NCBI RefSeq assembly: GCF_023705585.1
Contig: NZ_BOQE01000001.1
Location: 2,884,710-2,948,709 of the forward strand
DNA: 64,000 nucleotides
Direction: 5' to 3'
Source of the DNA: Collibacillus ludicampi
GTDB lineage: Bacteria > Bacillota > Bacilli > Tumebacillales > BOQE01
The translations under genes were made by a program, and so were the position numbers. Of the stretch, positions 41,877 through 50,182 are shown in pieces. Position 1 is the first letter of the stretch; the number at the start of each line of letters is the position of its first letter. The notes beneath the pieces are model-generated. The model did not search any database and was not told where the DNA came from. It saw only the letters and a list, made by a program, of their open reading frames with translations.

Positions 41877-43453
41877 ATGAAAAATCATACGCCGAACCCG
41901 ACCCCTACTACAATTGAAGATCTCCAAAAAGAACGCGATTTGCTGAAAAATCAAATTGCTGAACTCACTGCCAAACTGAAGTGGTATGAGGAGCAGTTTC
42001 GTCTTAGCCAACAGCGCCGGTTTAGCTCTTCGAGCGAACGAACGAATGCCGATCAGCTTGAGCTTTTTAACGAAGCCGAGGTGGAGGCAGATCCCACTGT
42101 AGAGGAGCCTACCCTCGAAACCATTACGTACCGCCGCTCCAAAAACGCGGCCACCGGGAAACCAGCTTGAAAACCTGCCTGTGGAGACGATCGAGTATCG
42201 CCTGCCATCTGAGGAGCAGGTTTGTTCGTGTTGCGGTGGTTCTTTGCATGAAATGAGCACGGAGATACGGCAAGAGCTGAAGATCATTCCGGCCGAAGTC
42301 AAAGTGGTCAAGCATGTCCGTTACGTCTACTCCTGCCGCCGTTGTGAGCGTGAGGAGACAAGTACGCCGACAGTCACAGCTTCTATGCCTGCCCCCGTCT
42401 TTCCGGGGAGTTTGGCTTCTGCTTCCAGTATGGCCTATATCATGAGTCAAAAATATGTGGAGAGCATGCCTCTCTACCGACAAGAGCAACAGTTTGCAAG
42501 CCTGGGGATTGAGTTGTCTCGTCAGACCCTGGCCAACTGGATCCTCTACGGAGCGAATACCTGGTTGAGTCTGCTCTATGATCGCATGCGCGAGCACTTA
42601 CTCAAGCAGGACATCTTGCACGCAGACGAGACGACCTTACAAGTGCTCCGTGAACCGGGCCGGGCCGCACAGACAACTTCTTATCTATGGCTGTACCGTA
42701 CCGGGAGAGAAGATCCGCCCATCATCCTCTATGACTACCAGACGACACGGGCGAGCAAACACCCGCGTCAGTTTCTTTCCGGTTTCAAAGGATACCTGCA
42801 CGTCGATGGCTATGCGGGTTACCATGGGATACCGGATGTGACCCTGGTCGGTTGTTGGGCTCACGCCCGGCGCAAATTCGATGAGGCACTCAAGGCGCTG
42901 CCTGAATCGAAGCGCTCGTCACCGGTAGCAGCCAAAGAGGGACTTACTTTCTGCAATCAACTCTTTGCGATTGAACGTGACTTAAAGGAGTGCACGCCTG
43001 AGGAACGTTACCATATCCGTCAAGAACGCAGCCGCCCTGTGTTGGATGCTTTTTTGGCATGGCTTCGTACTCAGAAACCGAAAGTGCTGCCCAAAAGTGC
43101 GTTCGGTCAGGCCATCTTGTATTGTCTGAACCAGTGGGAAAAATTAGAGGCGTTTTACAAGATGGGCGATTGGAGATCGATAACAACCGAAGTGAACGCG
43201 CGATCAAACCGTTTGTGATCGGTCGCAAAACTGGTTGTTCTCCAATACCCCGCGTGGTGCAAAGGCGAGTGCGATCATTTACAGTATCATAGAGACAGCG
43301 AAAGAAAATGGATTACATCCCTATTTCTATCTTACCTATCTCTTTGAGAAACTACCTAACCTAGATATGAAAGACAAAGATTCCTTAGATCAGCTTCTCC
43401 CTTGGTCAGAAAGCCTACCGCTTACCTGCCGGGCTATAAAAAAGAATACGTAA
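41877..43453 (+). pseudogene. tnpC: IS66 transposase TnpC (copy 2), frameshifted
   Basis: Against copy 1 there are single-base losses in an A-run and a C-run near 42143-42165, in a T-run near 43153 and in an A-run near 43229. The frame is split into 41877-42170, 42181-43218 and 43235-43453. The catalytic D residues fall in the middle piece and the '[11 protein letters not shown]' segment in a shifted frame, so no active enzyme is expected. Confidence 0.88.
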
Positions 43454-43505
43454 ATCATACGAAAATCCCCATCTCTTCGAAAGGTGGGGATTATTTTACG
43501 CTTAC

Positions 43506-43561
43506 GTCGACTGCTAATGTGTTGACAGAGGACCAACTGGAAATCAAACATGCGCTTGATA
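43506..43561 (+). repeat. 56-bp direct repeat, right of IS66 copy 2
   Basis: Identical to 40999-41054; see the matching finding. Confidence 0.92.
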
Positions 43562-44101
43562 AAGCGAAGAAAGAATTTCAAGATATAGAAAAGTTACATG
43601 AAGCGATCGAGAAGGCAAGAGACCTGGAACTTCAACAACTTGAAGAAGAAATTGGGGAGGAGTTTGAGAATTATATATCTCATGTTTATGAAGCGTTTGA
43701 AGAAAGTTGCACGGACTTACTGGAAATCAAATTCACATATTTGGCGAGGCTTTATGAATTCCGCAAGCAATTTGACGAACTTGCAGAGCTGGTACAAGAA
43801 GTCGAAAAAATTCGCAAAAGATCGGGTATTACCTTTGGATCTGAGCGTTTGAATCACTTATCCACGCTTGCGCTAATCTCAGCGAGCTCGCGAGATGAAC
43901 AACCCATGTACCGTATTCATGACAACGAAATCAATGATATCTTTATCGATGGGAGAATTCATAAGTATCCGCAAGTTTACGCGTTCTATAAATATGGAAA
44001 AGTATATCGATCCGAGGAAGAAGCGATGACATACATCAAGGAAAAAGAGACAGAATGCTAGGGGAACATCCACTTCCGTTTGTAAACATACTCCAATAAG
44101 A

Positions 44102-44129
44102 CTCAGCCGATTTCGCTGAGATTTTTTTG
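44102..44129 (+). terminator. Terminator after the split coiled-coil gene
   Basis: CTCAGC and GCTGAG over a 7-base loop, followed by seven T. Confidence 0.85.
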
Positions 44130-44212
44130 TAACATAATTATAACATTTTAACTAGAGGATTATTTGTACTTCTGTAGAATATTTTTCTACATCATTCTAC
44201 AAAAAAGTTTGT

Positions 44213-44331
44213 CGATGAGACAGAAATCTGCCGAATCTGACATGATGTCAGTACGGGGGATATTTTTCGGGGTGAATCGCTTCAAGGCGTAGGGTACCTC
44301 TACCCGAATCCGTCAACTAACCTCGGAGGCA
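44213..44331 (+). promoter_or_regulatory. c-di-AMP riboswitch (ydaO/yuaA leader)
   Basis: The conserved blocks of the ydaO/yuaA class are present in order: ACGGGGGAT, CGGGGTGAATCGCTTC, GGCGTAGGGT, CTCTACCCGAATCCGTCA and CTAACCTCGGAGGC, directly before the ribosome-binding site of a cell-wall hydrolase. High c-di-AMP turns such genes off. Genes of this class typically serve wall metabolism or osmotic balance. Confidence 0.93.
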
Positions 44332-44344
44332 TAGGAGGAGAGAA

Positions 44345-45238
44345 ATGAAAAAGGTAAGTATGGGCTTTATCTTCACAGGCATGGTGTGCCTTGCAGCGAG
44401 TCTGGCACCGCAAGCGCATGCCGCTGCGGATTCACTGGAAATTATGGTCGATAATCAGATCGTGCAATTTCCAGATGCCAAACCATTCATCGATGAGAAT
44501 GGCCGAACGCAAGTTCCTGTTCGTTTTGTAGCCGATCAGTTGGGCTTCAAAGTCAATTGGAAGCTGGAAAACGGCTCAGTGAAAGTCATGCTGGCAAAAG
44601 ACGCAAAGTCGATCGTATTGAAGGAAGGTGAAACAGTAGCGACCATTAATGGACAACCTGTCTCTCTGGATTCGAGTGTAATGATTAAAAACGACCGGAC
44701 TTTTGTACCGCTTCGCTTTATCGCCGAATCTGTCGGCAAATACGTCAACTGGGACGAGAACCGAAACGCTGTTTCCATCTCATCGGACAAGCCGGTGATG
44801 ATGATGGCCGATGTATCACCTACTCCCTTGAAACCGGCCACACGTTCTTTGAATGACGAGAATAAACCTTCTATTACATCCCAATCTTCAAGCATGATTG
44901 CGTATGCTGAGAAATATATCGGGGTTCCGTATGTTTGGGGCGGGACAAGCCCTGACGGATTTGATTGCTCCGGATTTGTGCAATATGTGTTCAATCACTT
45001 TGGGGTGCAGTTACCGAGGACAGCTTCCGACATGTATTCTGCCGGCACTCCTGTGAGCTCTTTGCAACCCGGAGATCTGGTATTTTTCTCAACATATGCA
45101 TCTGGTGCATCCCACGTGGGTATTTACATAGGGAATAATGAGTTTATTTCGGCCACTTCCTCCCATGGCGTGAAAATCTGTAATCTCAATGACCCTTATT
45201 ACTGGGGACCACGTTATATTGGAGCGAGACGATTCTAA
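44345..45238 (+). CDS. Secreted NlpC/P60 endopeptidase with stalk domain
   Basis: 297 residues. A signal peptide is cleaved after 'AHAA'. The copper-amine-oxidase-N (stalk) region, about 30-148, has two '(V/T)(F/Q)VP(V/L)RF(V/I)A' units. After a linker comes a C-terminal NlpC/P60 domain (about 185-297) with the catalytic triad C208 ('FDCSGF'), H257 ('SHVGIYIG') and probably H274. It should cleave gamma-D-Glu-diaminopimelate cross-links in peptidoglycan outside the cell. AGGAGGAGAG precedes the ATG. It is controlled by the c-di-AMP riboswitch directly upstream and is monocistronic. Confidence 0.93.
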   Translation: MKKVSMGFIFTGMVCLAASLAPQAHAAADSLEIMVDNQIVQFPDAKPFIDENGRTQVPVRFVADQLGFKVNWKLENGSVKVMLAKDAKSIVLKEGETVATINGQPVSLDSSVMIKNDRTFVPLRFIAESVGKYVNWDENRNAVSISSDKPVMMMADVSPTPLKPATRSLNDENKPSITSQSSSMIAYAEKYIGVPYVWGGTSPDGFDCSGFVQYVFNHFGVQLPRTASDMYSAGTPVSSLQPGDLVFFSTYASGASHVGIYIGNNEFISATSSHGVKICNLNDPYYWGPRYIGARRF

Positions 45239-45246
45239 AGGCACGG

Positions 45247-45300
45247 AAAAGAGCACCGTATGAGAACGTTTGGTCGTTCTTTTGGGTGCTCTTTTCTTTT
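45247..45300 (+). terminator. Terminator after NlpC/P60 gene
   Basis: AAAGAGCACC and GGTGCTCTTTT with a second inner hairpin (GAGAACG/CGTTCTT), followed by CTTTTC. Confidence 0.85.
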
Positions 45301-45408
45301 CGAGGATTGTGAATTTCGGTCATACTATAAAGGAAGAGAGATTCGACCATGTTTGAGAAATGTTGAACGATCGTAGGAAGGCGAATTGTTCATGTGAGGT
45401 GAGTAGTC

Positions 45409-45855
45409 ATGAAAGTCGTTAGTGCTTGTTTAATGGGGTGTGAATGCCGCTATGATAAAAAATCAAATTGGCATCAAGAAATTGAACAACTTGTTAAAGA
45501 AGGGAAAGCGATACCGGTCTGTCCGGAACAGTTAGGAGGACTTCCAACCCCACGCAATCCTGCCGAAATCGTCGGAGGAGACGGTTTTGATGTCTTGGAT
45601 GGTAACGCGAGAGTCATAGATAATCAAGGAAATGATGTGACGCAAATGTTCATTGATGGTGCTTATCAAGCACTAAGAATCGCTAAGATAGTGGGTGCCA
45701 CAGAGGCGATTTTAAAGGAAAGGAGTCCATCGTGCGGCAGTCGTCAGATATATAATGGAACTTTCTCCAAAATGAAGAAGGAGGGGGTCGGTGTGACAGC
45801 GGCATTGCTAATCAGAAATGGAATTCGTGTACAGTCGGAAGAAAGCTTGGAGTAG
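45409..45855 (+). CDS. DUF523 family protein
   Basis: A 148-residue stand-alone DUF523 protein. Conserved Cys motifs are 'CLMGCECRYD' (C7, C11, C13), 'VCPEQLGGLPTPR' (C38) and 'ERSPSCGSRQIYNG', which probably bind a metal or an iron-sulfur cluster. Function is unknown. The family is sometimes fused to DUF1722. GAGGTGAG precedes the ATG. It is complete and isolated. Confidence 0.9.
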   Translation: MKVVSACLMGCECRYDKKSNWHQEIEQLVKEGKAIPVCPEQLGGLPTPRNPAEIVGGDGFDVLDGNARVIDNQGNDVTQMFIDGAYQALRIAKIVGATEAILKERSPSCGSRQIYNGTFSKMKKEGVGVTAALLIRNGIRVQSEESLE

Positions 45856-45997
45856 TATTTCCATCCCTTGTGAAAATGTAGATATCGAAGTATATGAGGA
45901 TATTCATCCTGAATGAACGGGTGGGGGTATTAGAGAGGGTGAGTGCAGGGGGGCATCTTTTTTGTCCCTGCACGATCAGAATCGATAGCCATACTTG

Positions 45998-46087
45998 TTA
46001 CGGCTTGTACTTCCTGGGCGTCAGAATCAGATTGACTACCGCATTTGCAAAATTGACCAAAGCGGTCAAGATTGCGAGTATGGCCAC
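45998..46087 (-). CDS. 29-residue hydrophobic peptide (type I toxin-like, tentative)
   Basis: GTG start after AAGGGGGTG, reading 'VAILAILTALVNFANAVVNL' then 'ILTPRKYKP': one membrane helix and a short basic tail. This is the build of small membrane toxins of type I toxin-antitoxin pairs, but no antitoxin RNA can be proven. A GTGCAGGG/CCCTGCAC hairpin lies 25 bases downstream (45941-45973). It could also be a chance frame. Confidence 0.35.
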   Translation of the reverse strand: MAILAILTALVNFANAVVNLILTPRKYKP

Positions 46088-46257
46088 CCATACACCCCCT
46101 TGGCGGGAGCTTGAAACACTCCCTTTATGATAATAAGATGCAGGAATGAAAAGAAAAGGTGAACGTCTGGTGGAATTTCTCAAGGAGGTTTTGTGCCGGT
46201 ATCTTACAAAAAGCTGCGGATGTCATGTATGATAGAGAAAAAGGAGGGAGCGAACTC

Positions 46258-46569
46258 ATGTCTTTTGACATTTTATCCTACGTAATCGAAGCAAAAGAGG
46301 AATTTGATCGAACAGTCGCTTGCAAGCATACGAAGTTTGACGACTTATATCCGTATATGTTGGAACATCAATCGTTTTTCTGGTTTAAACGTCATGCGGC
46401 ATGGGCGAGTCTTCTCACAACCATTCACATTGCGGAAGGTGCTGGAGCTGATTGGCGGCGACTGTTTACGGAGCGTCAGTTATCCATGATTGAAGGAAAA
46501 GTTTTAGACAAAGAAGTTCTCGATTGCTGGCTGGAAACCAGTCAGGAGCCCGACATGGAAAAGATCTGA
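46258..46569 (+). CDS. Hypothetical 103-residue protein
   Basis: AAGGAGGGAGCGAACTC fixes ATG 46258. The protein is soluble and largely helical, with conserved-looking aromatic and His positions ('HQSFFWFKRHAAWASLL', 'AGADWRRLFTERQLSM'). I do not recognise a family. It ends 110 bases before a strong terminator. Confidence 0.6.
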   Translation: MSFDILSYVIEAKEEFDRTVACKHTKFDDLYPYMLEHQSFFWFKRHAAWASLLTTIHIAEGAGADWRRLFTERQLSMIEGKVLDKEVLDCWLETSQEPDMEKI

Positions 46570-46678
46570 TCGCTGCATTCGATTCGCTTCTTAAATCTGA
46601 ATGTTTTAAAAGTAGTTGCGCGAAGACGATGTAATTATTAACGGCAAAGAGGATACCGAATGGGCCTCATTGCATGCG

Positions 46679-46712
46679 AAAGACGGATGGAGATTTTCCA
46701 TCCGTCTTTTTG
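46679..46712 (+). terminator. Strong terminator
   Basis: AAAGACGGATGGA and TCCATCCGTCTTT over a 5-base loop, followed by TT. Confidence 0.85.
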
Positions 46713-46759
46713 CGGAAAGCAAGGTATACAAGACTCAATGAACCATTGTGAACGCGTTT

Positions 46760-46870
46760 TTAGAAGAATGGTATTTCATCAGTGATGAGAAGAATGGGAA
46801 GAAGTACGAGTGTTCCGATAACTAAGAACGACATCAACAGCCCCCAGGCAAACTGGCGCAGACAAGTCAC
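46760..46870 (-). CDS. 36-residue single-span membrane protein
   Basis: GAGGAG six bases before GTG 46870; reads 'MTCLRQFAWGLLMSFLVIGT' then 'LVLLPILLITDEIPFF'. It has one membrane helix with a positive N-terminus, so the C-terminus is probably outside. It is divergent from the TPR regulator at 47101. The peptide-like size and exported end would make it a candidate partner for that regulator, but this is speculation. Confidence 0.45.
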   Translation of the reverse strand: MTCLRQFAWGLLMSFLVIGTLVLLPILLITDEIPFF

Positions 46871-47100
46871 TTCTTTCTCCTCACCTTCTTGTGATATTTA
46901 TAATAATTTTCTTATAATTTTTATGTTATGTCAATTGGAGAAATCTTGGTTTCGATATAAGACTTCTTATAAGTTGAATATAGTTAAATTTTAGAAAAAT
47001 AACACTAAACATATTGTAAAATATGTAAAAAGTATGTAGAATATGGTCAAGTAGTTAAATTATAAAAATTGCAATTCTTCGGTTGGGGGAGGTCGTGATT

Positions 47101-48378
47101 ATGGGGATCACACTTGGAGAATTAGTTCGCGAGAAGCGTTTGGAAAAAGGCTTCTCACAAACGGAATTAGGCCGGGGAATCGTGACGCCCAGTATGATCA
47201 GCCAAATTGAATTAGGCCGTGTTCAACCTTCTTACGGAGTCTTGCAAGCTCTCGCGGAGCGTTTAGAGTCACCGATTGAGATGTTTCTGGAACTATTGAA
47301 AGAAAGCACAGAATGGAAATCGCGGCTCACGTTTGCACTGTGGTTGAAAGATTCTCATAATTACAGTCAGGCGATTCCTATTCTTGAAGAGCTCATCGGA
47401 GATCCCGAATGTTCACGCGATGATGTAATTTGGCACTTGATACAATGTTATATGGAAGAAAAACAGTACGAGAAGGCGGAATTGATTCTTGAATCGCAAT
47501 TGATCGAATATCGAGAGAAAAAGAACAAGAAAAGGTACATACAAACGCTCGAATCAATTGCTCAAATCAAGATGTCCAATCATGAATATGAAGTGGCCCG
47601 AACATATTTAAAACAGGCGTTGAAATCTCTCGGTCCCTCCGACTCATTGAGAGAAGGGAAGATTCTCTTCAAAATGGCTCAATGTTGCGCACATTTGGGT
47701 ATGCACGAAGAAGCGATTCAACACTACCAAACGGCGTATCAATTGATGGCAGACAGATGTAAATCCACAGAACTCGCGGATCTCTGTTATGAAATGGCCG
47801 TATCCTATCGCAACATGTTCGTTTTTGAAAAAGCAGAAGCCTATACTGTGAAGGCGATTGAGTTGTATCAGGAAATGCAACGGGAAGAAGAGAGGATTCG
47901 ATCAGTCTTGCATTATGGCCTGTTACTTGCCGAGTGGGGACGTTTGGAAGAAGCGAGAGAGAAGGTTGAATCGTGTGTCGAAGAGGCCAGAACGATACAG
48001 TTACAGACTCTCGAAATCAAGGCTACAAGGATTCTTGCGGAAATCGCTTTGCAAAAAGGAAATGATCATGAAGCGCAAAGTTTCGCGCAAAGCGTTCTGC
48101 GGAATGCGGAGGAAGCAGTCATTGAACAGGGACACGCACATTATATACTGGGTAAGCTTGCACAAAAGAGTGAGCGTTGGATGGAGGCGATGGAGCATTT
48201 ACAAAAGGCCGCACATCTCTTCTCAACATGTAAATCCGTTCATCGTTTTATACAAGCTGCTTCAAGTTGGGCGGAATGTTCTAAACGAACGGGAGATATG
48301 GTGAGTGCTGTCGAAATTTTGACGAACATGCATGAGACCGCCTCACAAATCCTCAAAGACAGAGGAATCATTTTATAA
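47101..48378 (+). CDS. XRE-type transcriptional regulator with TPR repeats (RRNPP-like)
   Basis: 425 residues. N-terminal XRE HTH (about 3-58): 'LGELVREKRLEKGFSQTELG' and 'TPSMISQIELGRVQPSYGVL'. From about residue 95 to the end there are tetratricopeptide repeats ('YSQAIPILEELI', 'YEKAELILESQL', 'HEEAIQHYQTAYQL' and others). This is the architecture of peptide-sensing RRNPP regulators such as NprR and PlcR, although related peptide-independent proteins exist. GGGGGAGGT places ATG 47101. No obvious signal-peptide gene follows, so the ligand is unknown. Confidence 0.85.
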   Translation: MGITLGELVREKRLEKGFSQTELGRGIVTPSMISQIELGRVQPSYGVLQALAERLESPIEMFLELLKESTEWKSRLTFALWLKDSHNYSQAIPILEELIGDPECSRDDVIWHLIQCYMEEKQYEKAELILESQLIEYREKKNKKRYIQTLESIAQIKMSNHEYEVARTYLKQALKSLGPSDSLREGKILFKMAQCCAHLGMHEEAIQHYQTAYQLMADRCKSTELADLCYEMAVSYRNMFVFEKAEAYTVKAIELYQEMQREEERIRSVLHYGLLLAEWGRLEEAREKVESCVEEARTIQLQTLEIKATRILAEIALQKGNDHEAQSFAQSVLRNAEEAVIEQGHAHYILGKLAQKSERWMEAMEHLQKAAHLFSTCKSVHRFIQAASSWAECSKRTGDMVSAVEILTNMHETASQILKDRGIIL

Positions 48379-48406
48379 GAACGTTTGGAATTTCTTTATA
48401 ATAACG

Positions 48407-48440
48407 GAGAGCCCAGACGTATCTCAAGGGCTCTCCTTAT
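48407..48440. terminator. Shared terminator between converging genes
   Basis: GGAGAGCCC and GGGCTCTCC around a 12-base loop, between the TPR regulator and the thioesterase gene. Confidence 0.65.
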
Positions 48441-48462
48441 ACGAGTTACTCATGAAACCCTC

Positions 48463-48861
48463 TTATGTTTCCGGGAACCATTTCCTCAATTCCTGCGGAA
48501 CTTCCCGGCTTTTTCTCGTTTCGATATCCATGGTTACGGAAGTTACCAGGGCATCTGCGACGACCTGTCCCTGCGCGTTACGGATTTCCTGGGAAAGAAT
48601 ATAGCTTGTGCGTCCAACTTGTTTCGGACGAGTGATAATGGTGAGATGTTCTCCTTGACGGCATTCCTTTCGATAGTTGATATTAATATTCACAGTTACG
48701 GTTTGAATCCCCATCTGGGTAAACACATCATAGGCCAAGCCAGCACGTTCATACCATTCCTCGCGCCCCCACTCAAGGTATTCCAAGTACTTAGCATTGT
48801 TTACATGTCCGTTAACGTCAATCTCAGTTGAGCGAACGACAATATCAAGCGAAACTTCCAT
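48463..48861 (-). CDS. Acyl-CoA thioesterase (4HBT hotdog, YbgC/FadM-like)
   Basis: A 132-residue single-hotdog thioesterase. The catalytic loop is 'STEIDVNGHVNNAKYLEYLE' with the Asp and H-V-N-N-x-x-Y pattern of 4-hydroxybenzoyl-CoA-type enzymes. The long helix 'WGREEWYERAGL' and the central strands are normal. It should hydrolyse short or medium acyl-CoA as a tetramer in the cytosol. GGGAGG in front of ATG 48861 decides the start; the frame is open far upstream. It is divergent from the dehydrogenase gene at 48952. Confidence 0.88.
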   Translation of the reverse strand: MEVSLDIVVRSTEIDVNGHVNNAKYLEYLEWGREEWYERAGLAYDVFTQMGIQTVTVNININYRKECRQGEHLTIITRPKQVGRTSYILSQEIRNAQGQVVADALVTSVTMDIETRKSREVPQELRKWFPET

Positions 48862-48951
48862 AGTAGCCTCCCGATAATTAGAAATAGCATAAGTATATTG
48901 TACAATGGGATGGATGGGGAATCTATCATCTTCATAACAAAGGAGGAAACC

Positions 48952-50013
48952 ATGAACAAATATGAAATCGCGCTTATTCCGGGAGATGGGATCGGAAAAG
49001 AAGTGGTACCTGCCGCTGTAAAGGTGCTGGAAGCCGCAGCGGAGATCGACGGGGGTTTTTCGTGGTCTTTTACAGAATTTCCGTGGAGCTGTGAATATTA
49101 CTTGAAACACGGGGTCATGATGCCTGAGGACGGGCTTGAAACGTTGAAAAACTTTCAACATATTTTCCTTGGAGCGGTAGGTATGCCAAGCCTCGTACCC
49201 GACCATGTTTCCTTATGGGGATTGCTCATTAAGATCCGCCGCTCTTTCGAGCAAGCGGTTAACATCCGACCGGCGAAACTTCTGCGGGGGCTTGAATCTC
49301 CGCTCAGAGATCCCAAGCCTTTCGATCTGATTGTCGTCCGTGAAAACTCCGAGGGGGAGTACTCGGAAATCGGCGGAAGCATCCATAAGGGAATGGATGA
49401 AGTTGTCATTCAAAACAACGTTTTCACGAGAAAAGGGACAGAGCGGGCGATACGATACGGTTTTGAACTGGCGAAGTCGAGACGGAAACACGTGACCAGC
49501 GCGACGAAATCGAATGGTATCGTATATTCCATGCCTTTCTGGGATCGAGTCTTTAACGAAGTGAAGACCGATTATCCAGACATTGAAACGACTTCCACTC
49601 ATATTGATGCTCTGGCCGCTTATTTTGTGATGAAACCGCATCTATTCGATGTCATTGTATCTTCAAATCTCTTCGGCGACATTTTGACGGATCTTGGCGG
49701 AGCGATCATGGGAAGCATTGGGATCGCTCCGGCGGCCAATATTAATGTAGAAGGAAAGTATCCTTCGATGTTTGAACCTGTGCATGGATCCGCCCCGGAT
49801 ATCGCTGGGAAAGGAATCGCCAACCCGATCGGTCAGATTTGGACAGGGAAGATGCTGTTAGACCATCTGGGGCATCAAGAAGTGGGGAATTTGATCCTCG
49901 AAGCGATTGAAGATACTTTAGAAGCGGGAATCAAAACACCCGATCTCAAAGGCAATGCAACAACGGAAGAAGTGACGTCAGCGATCATTGCGAACATGAA
50001 AAAACGAGTGTAG
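48952..50013 (+). CDS. Tartrate/D-malate dehydrogenase (isocitrate/isopropylmalate dehydrogenase family)
   Basis: 353 residues of the beta-decarboxylating dehydrogenase family, closest to tartrate dehydrogenase/D-malate dehydrogenase (TtuC/DmlA/YcsA). Visible are the N-terminal 'IALIPGDGIGKEVVPAAVKV', a substrate loop 'SLWGLLIKIRRSFEQAVNIR', the central 'VRENSEGEYSEIGG', the metal Asp region 'SSNLFGDILTDLGG', and the NAD loop 'EPVHGSAPDIAGKGIANP'. It oxidises and decarboxylates a 2-hydroxy acid with NAD and Mn/Mg. AGGAGGAAAC precedes the ATG. A LysR gene converges on it. Confidence 0.9.
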   Translation: MNKYEIALIPGDGIGKEVVPAAVKVLEAAAEIDGGFSWSFTEFPWSCEYYLKHGVMMPEDGLETLKNFQHIFLGAVGMPSLVPDHVSLWGLLIKIRRSFEQAVNIRPAKLLRGLESPLRDPKPFDLIVVRENSEGEYSEIGGSIHKGMDEVVIQNNVFTRKGTERAIRYGFELAKSRRKHVTSATKSNGIVYSMPFWDRVFNEVKTDYPDIETTSTHIDALAAYFVMKPHLFDVIVSSNLFGDILTDLGGAIMGSIGIAPAANINVEGKYPSMFEPVHGSAPDIAGKGIANPIGQIWTGKMLLDHLGHQEVGNLILEAIEDTLEAGIKTPDLKGNATTEEVTSAIIANMKKRV

Positions 50014-50027
50014 CATGTATACGAATC

Positions 50028-50068
50028 AAGCCCTTGGTCTTACCAGCCGACAAGACCAAGGGCTTTCT
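50028..50068. terminator. Terminator after the dehydrogenase gene
   Basis: AAGCCCTTGGTCTT and AAGACCAAGGGCTT form a 14-bp stem over 10 bases, followed by TCTTG. Confidence 0.8.
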
Positions 50069-50182
50069 TGTGATCGCCCCTTTCACTAAGGATTGCAATG
50101 TAACGCTTGCATGTTGTAGGTTCGTTTTCACCTCCATTGTTGCTTATACCAAAGTGTATTCTGCTGGAGATGGTGGACAACA

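Larger units (their letters stand above)
41055..43505 (+). mobile_element. IS66-family insertion sequence, copy 2 (tnpC broken)
   Basis: Same ends and gene order as copy 1 at 30206, with a few substitutions. Four single-base deletions in homopolymer runs break tnpC. It is flanked by a 56-bp direct duplication of the target gene instead of the usual 8 bp. Confidence 0.92.
40850..44061 (+). pseudogene. Coiled-coil protein gene split by IS66
   Basis: AGGGGG and ATG 40850 start 'MKKLYKLMNDCYLKHVTVNR'. The frame is cut at 41054 by IS66 and resumes after it at about 43562 with 'KAKKEFQDIEKLHEAIEKAR' through 'YRSEEEAMTYIKEKETEC', stop at 44061. Rejoined, the protein would be about 235 residues, mostly charged coiled coil with a beta-rich end. 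The family is not recognised. The 3' part could still be translated from a start inside or beyond IS66. Confidence 0.75.
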
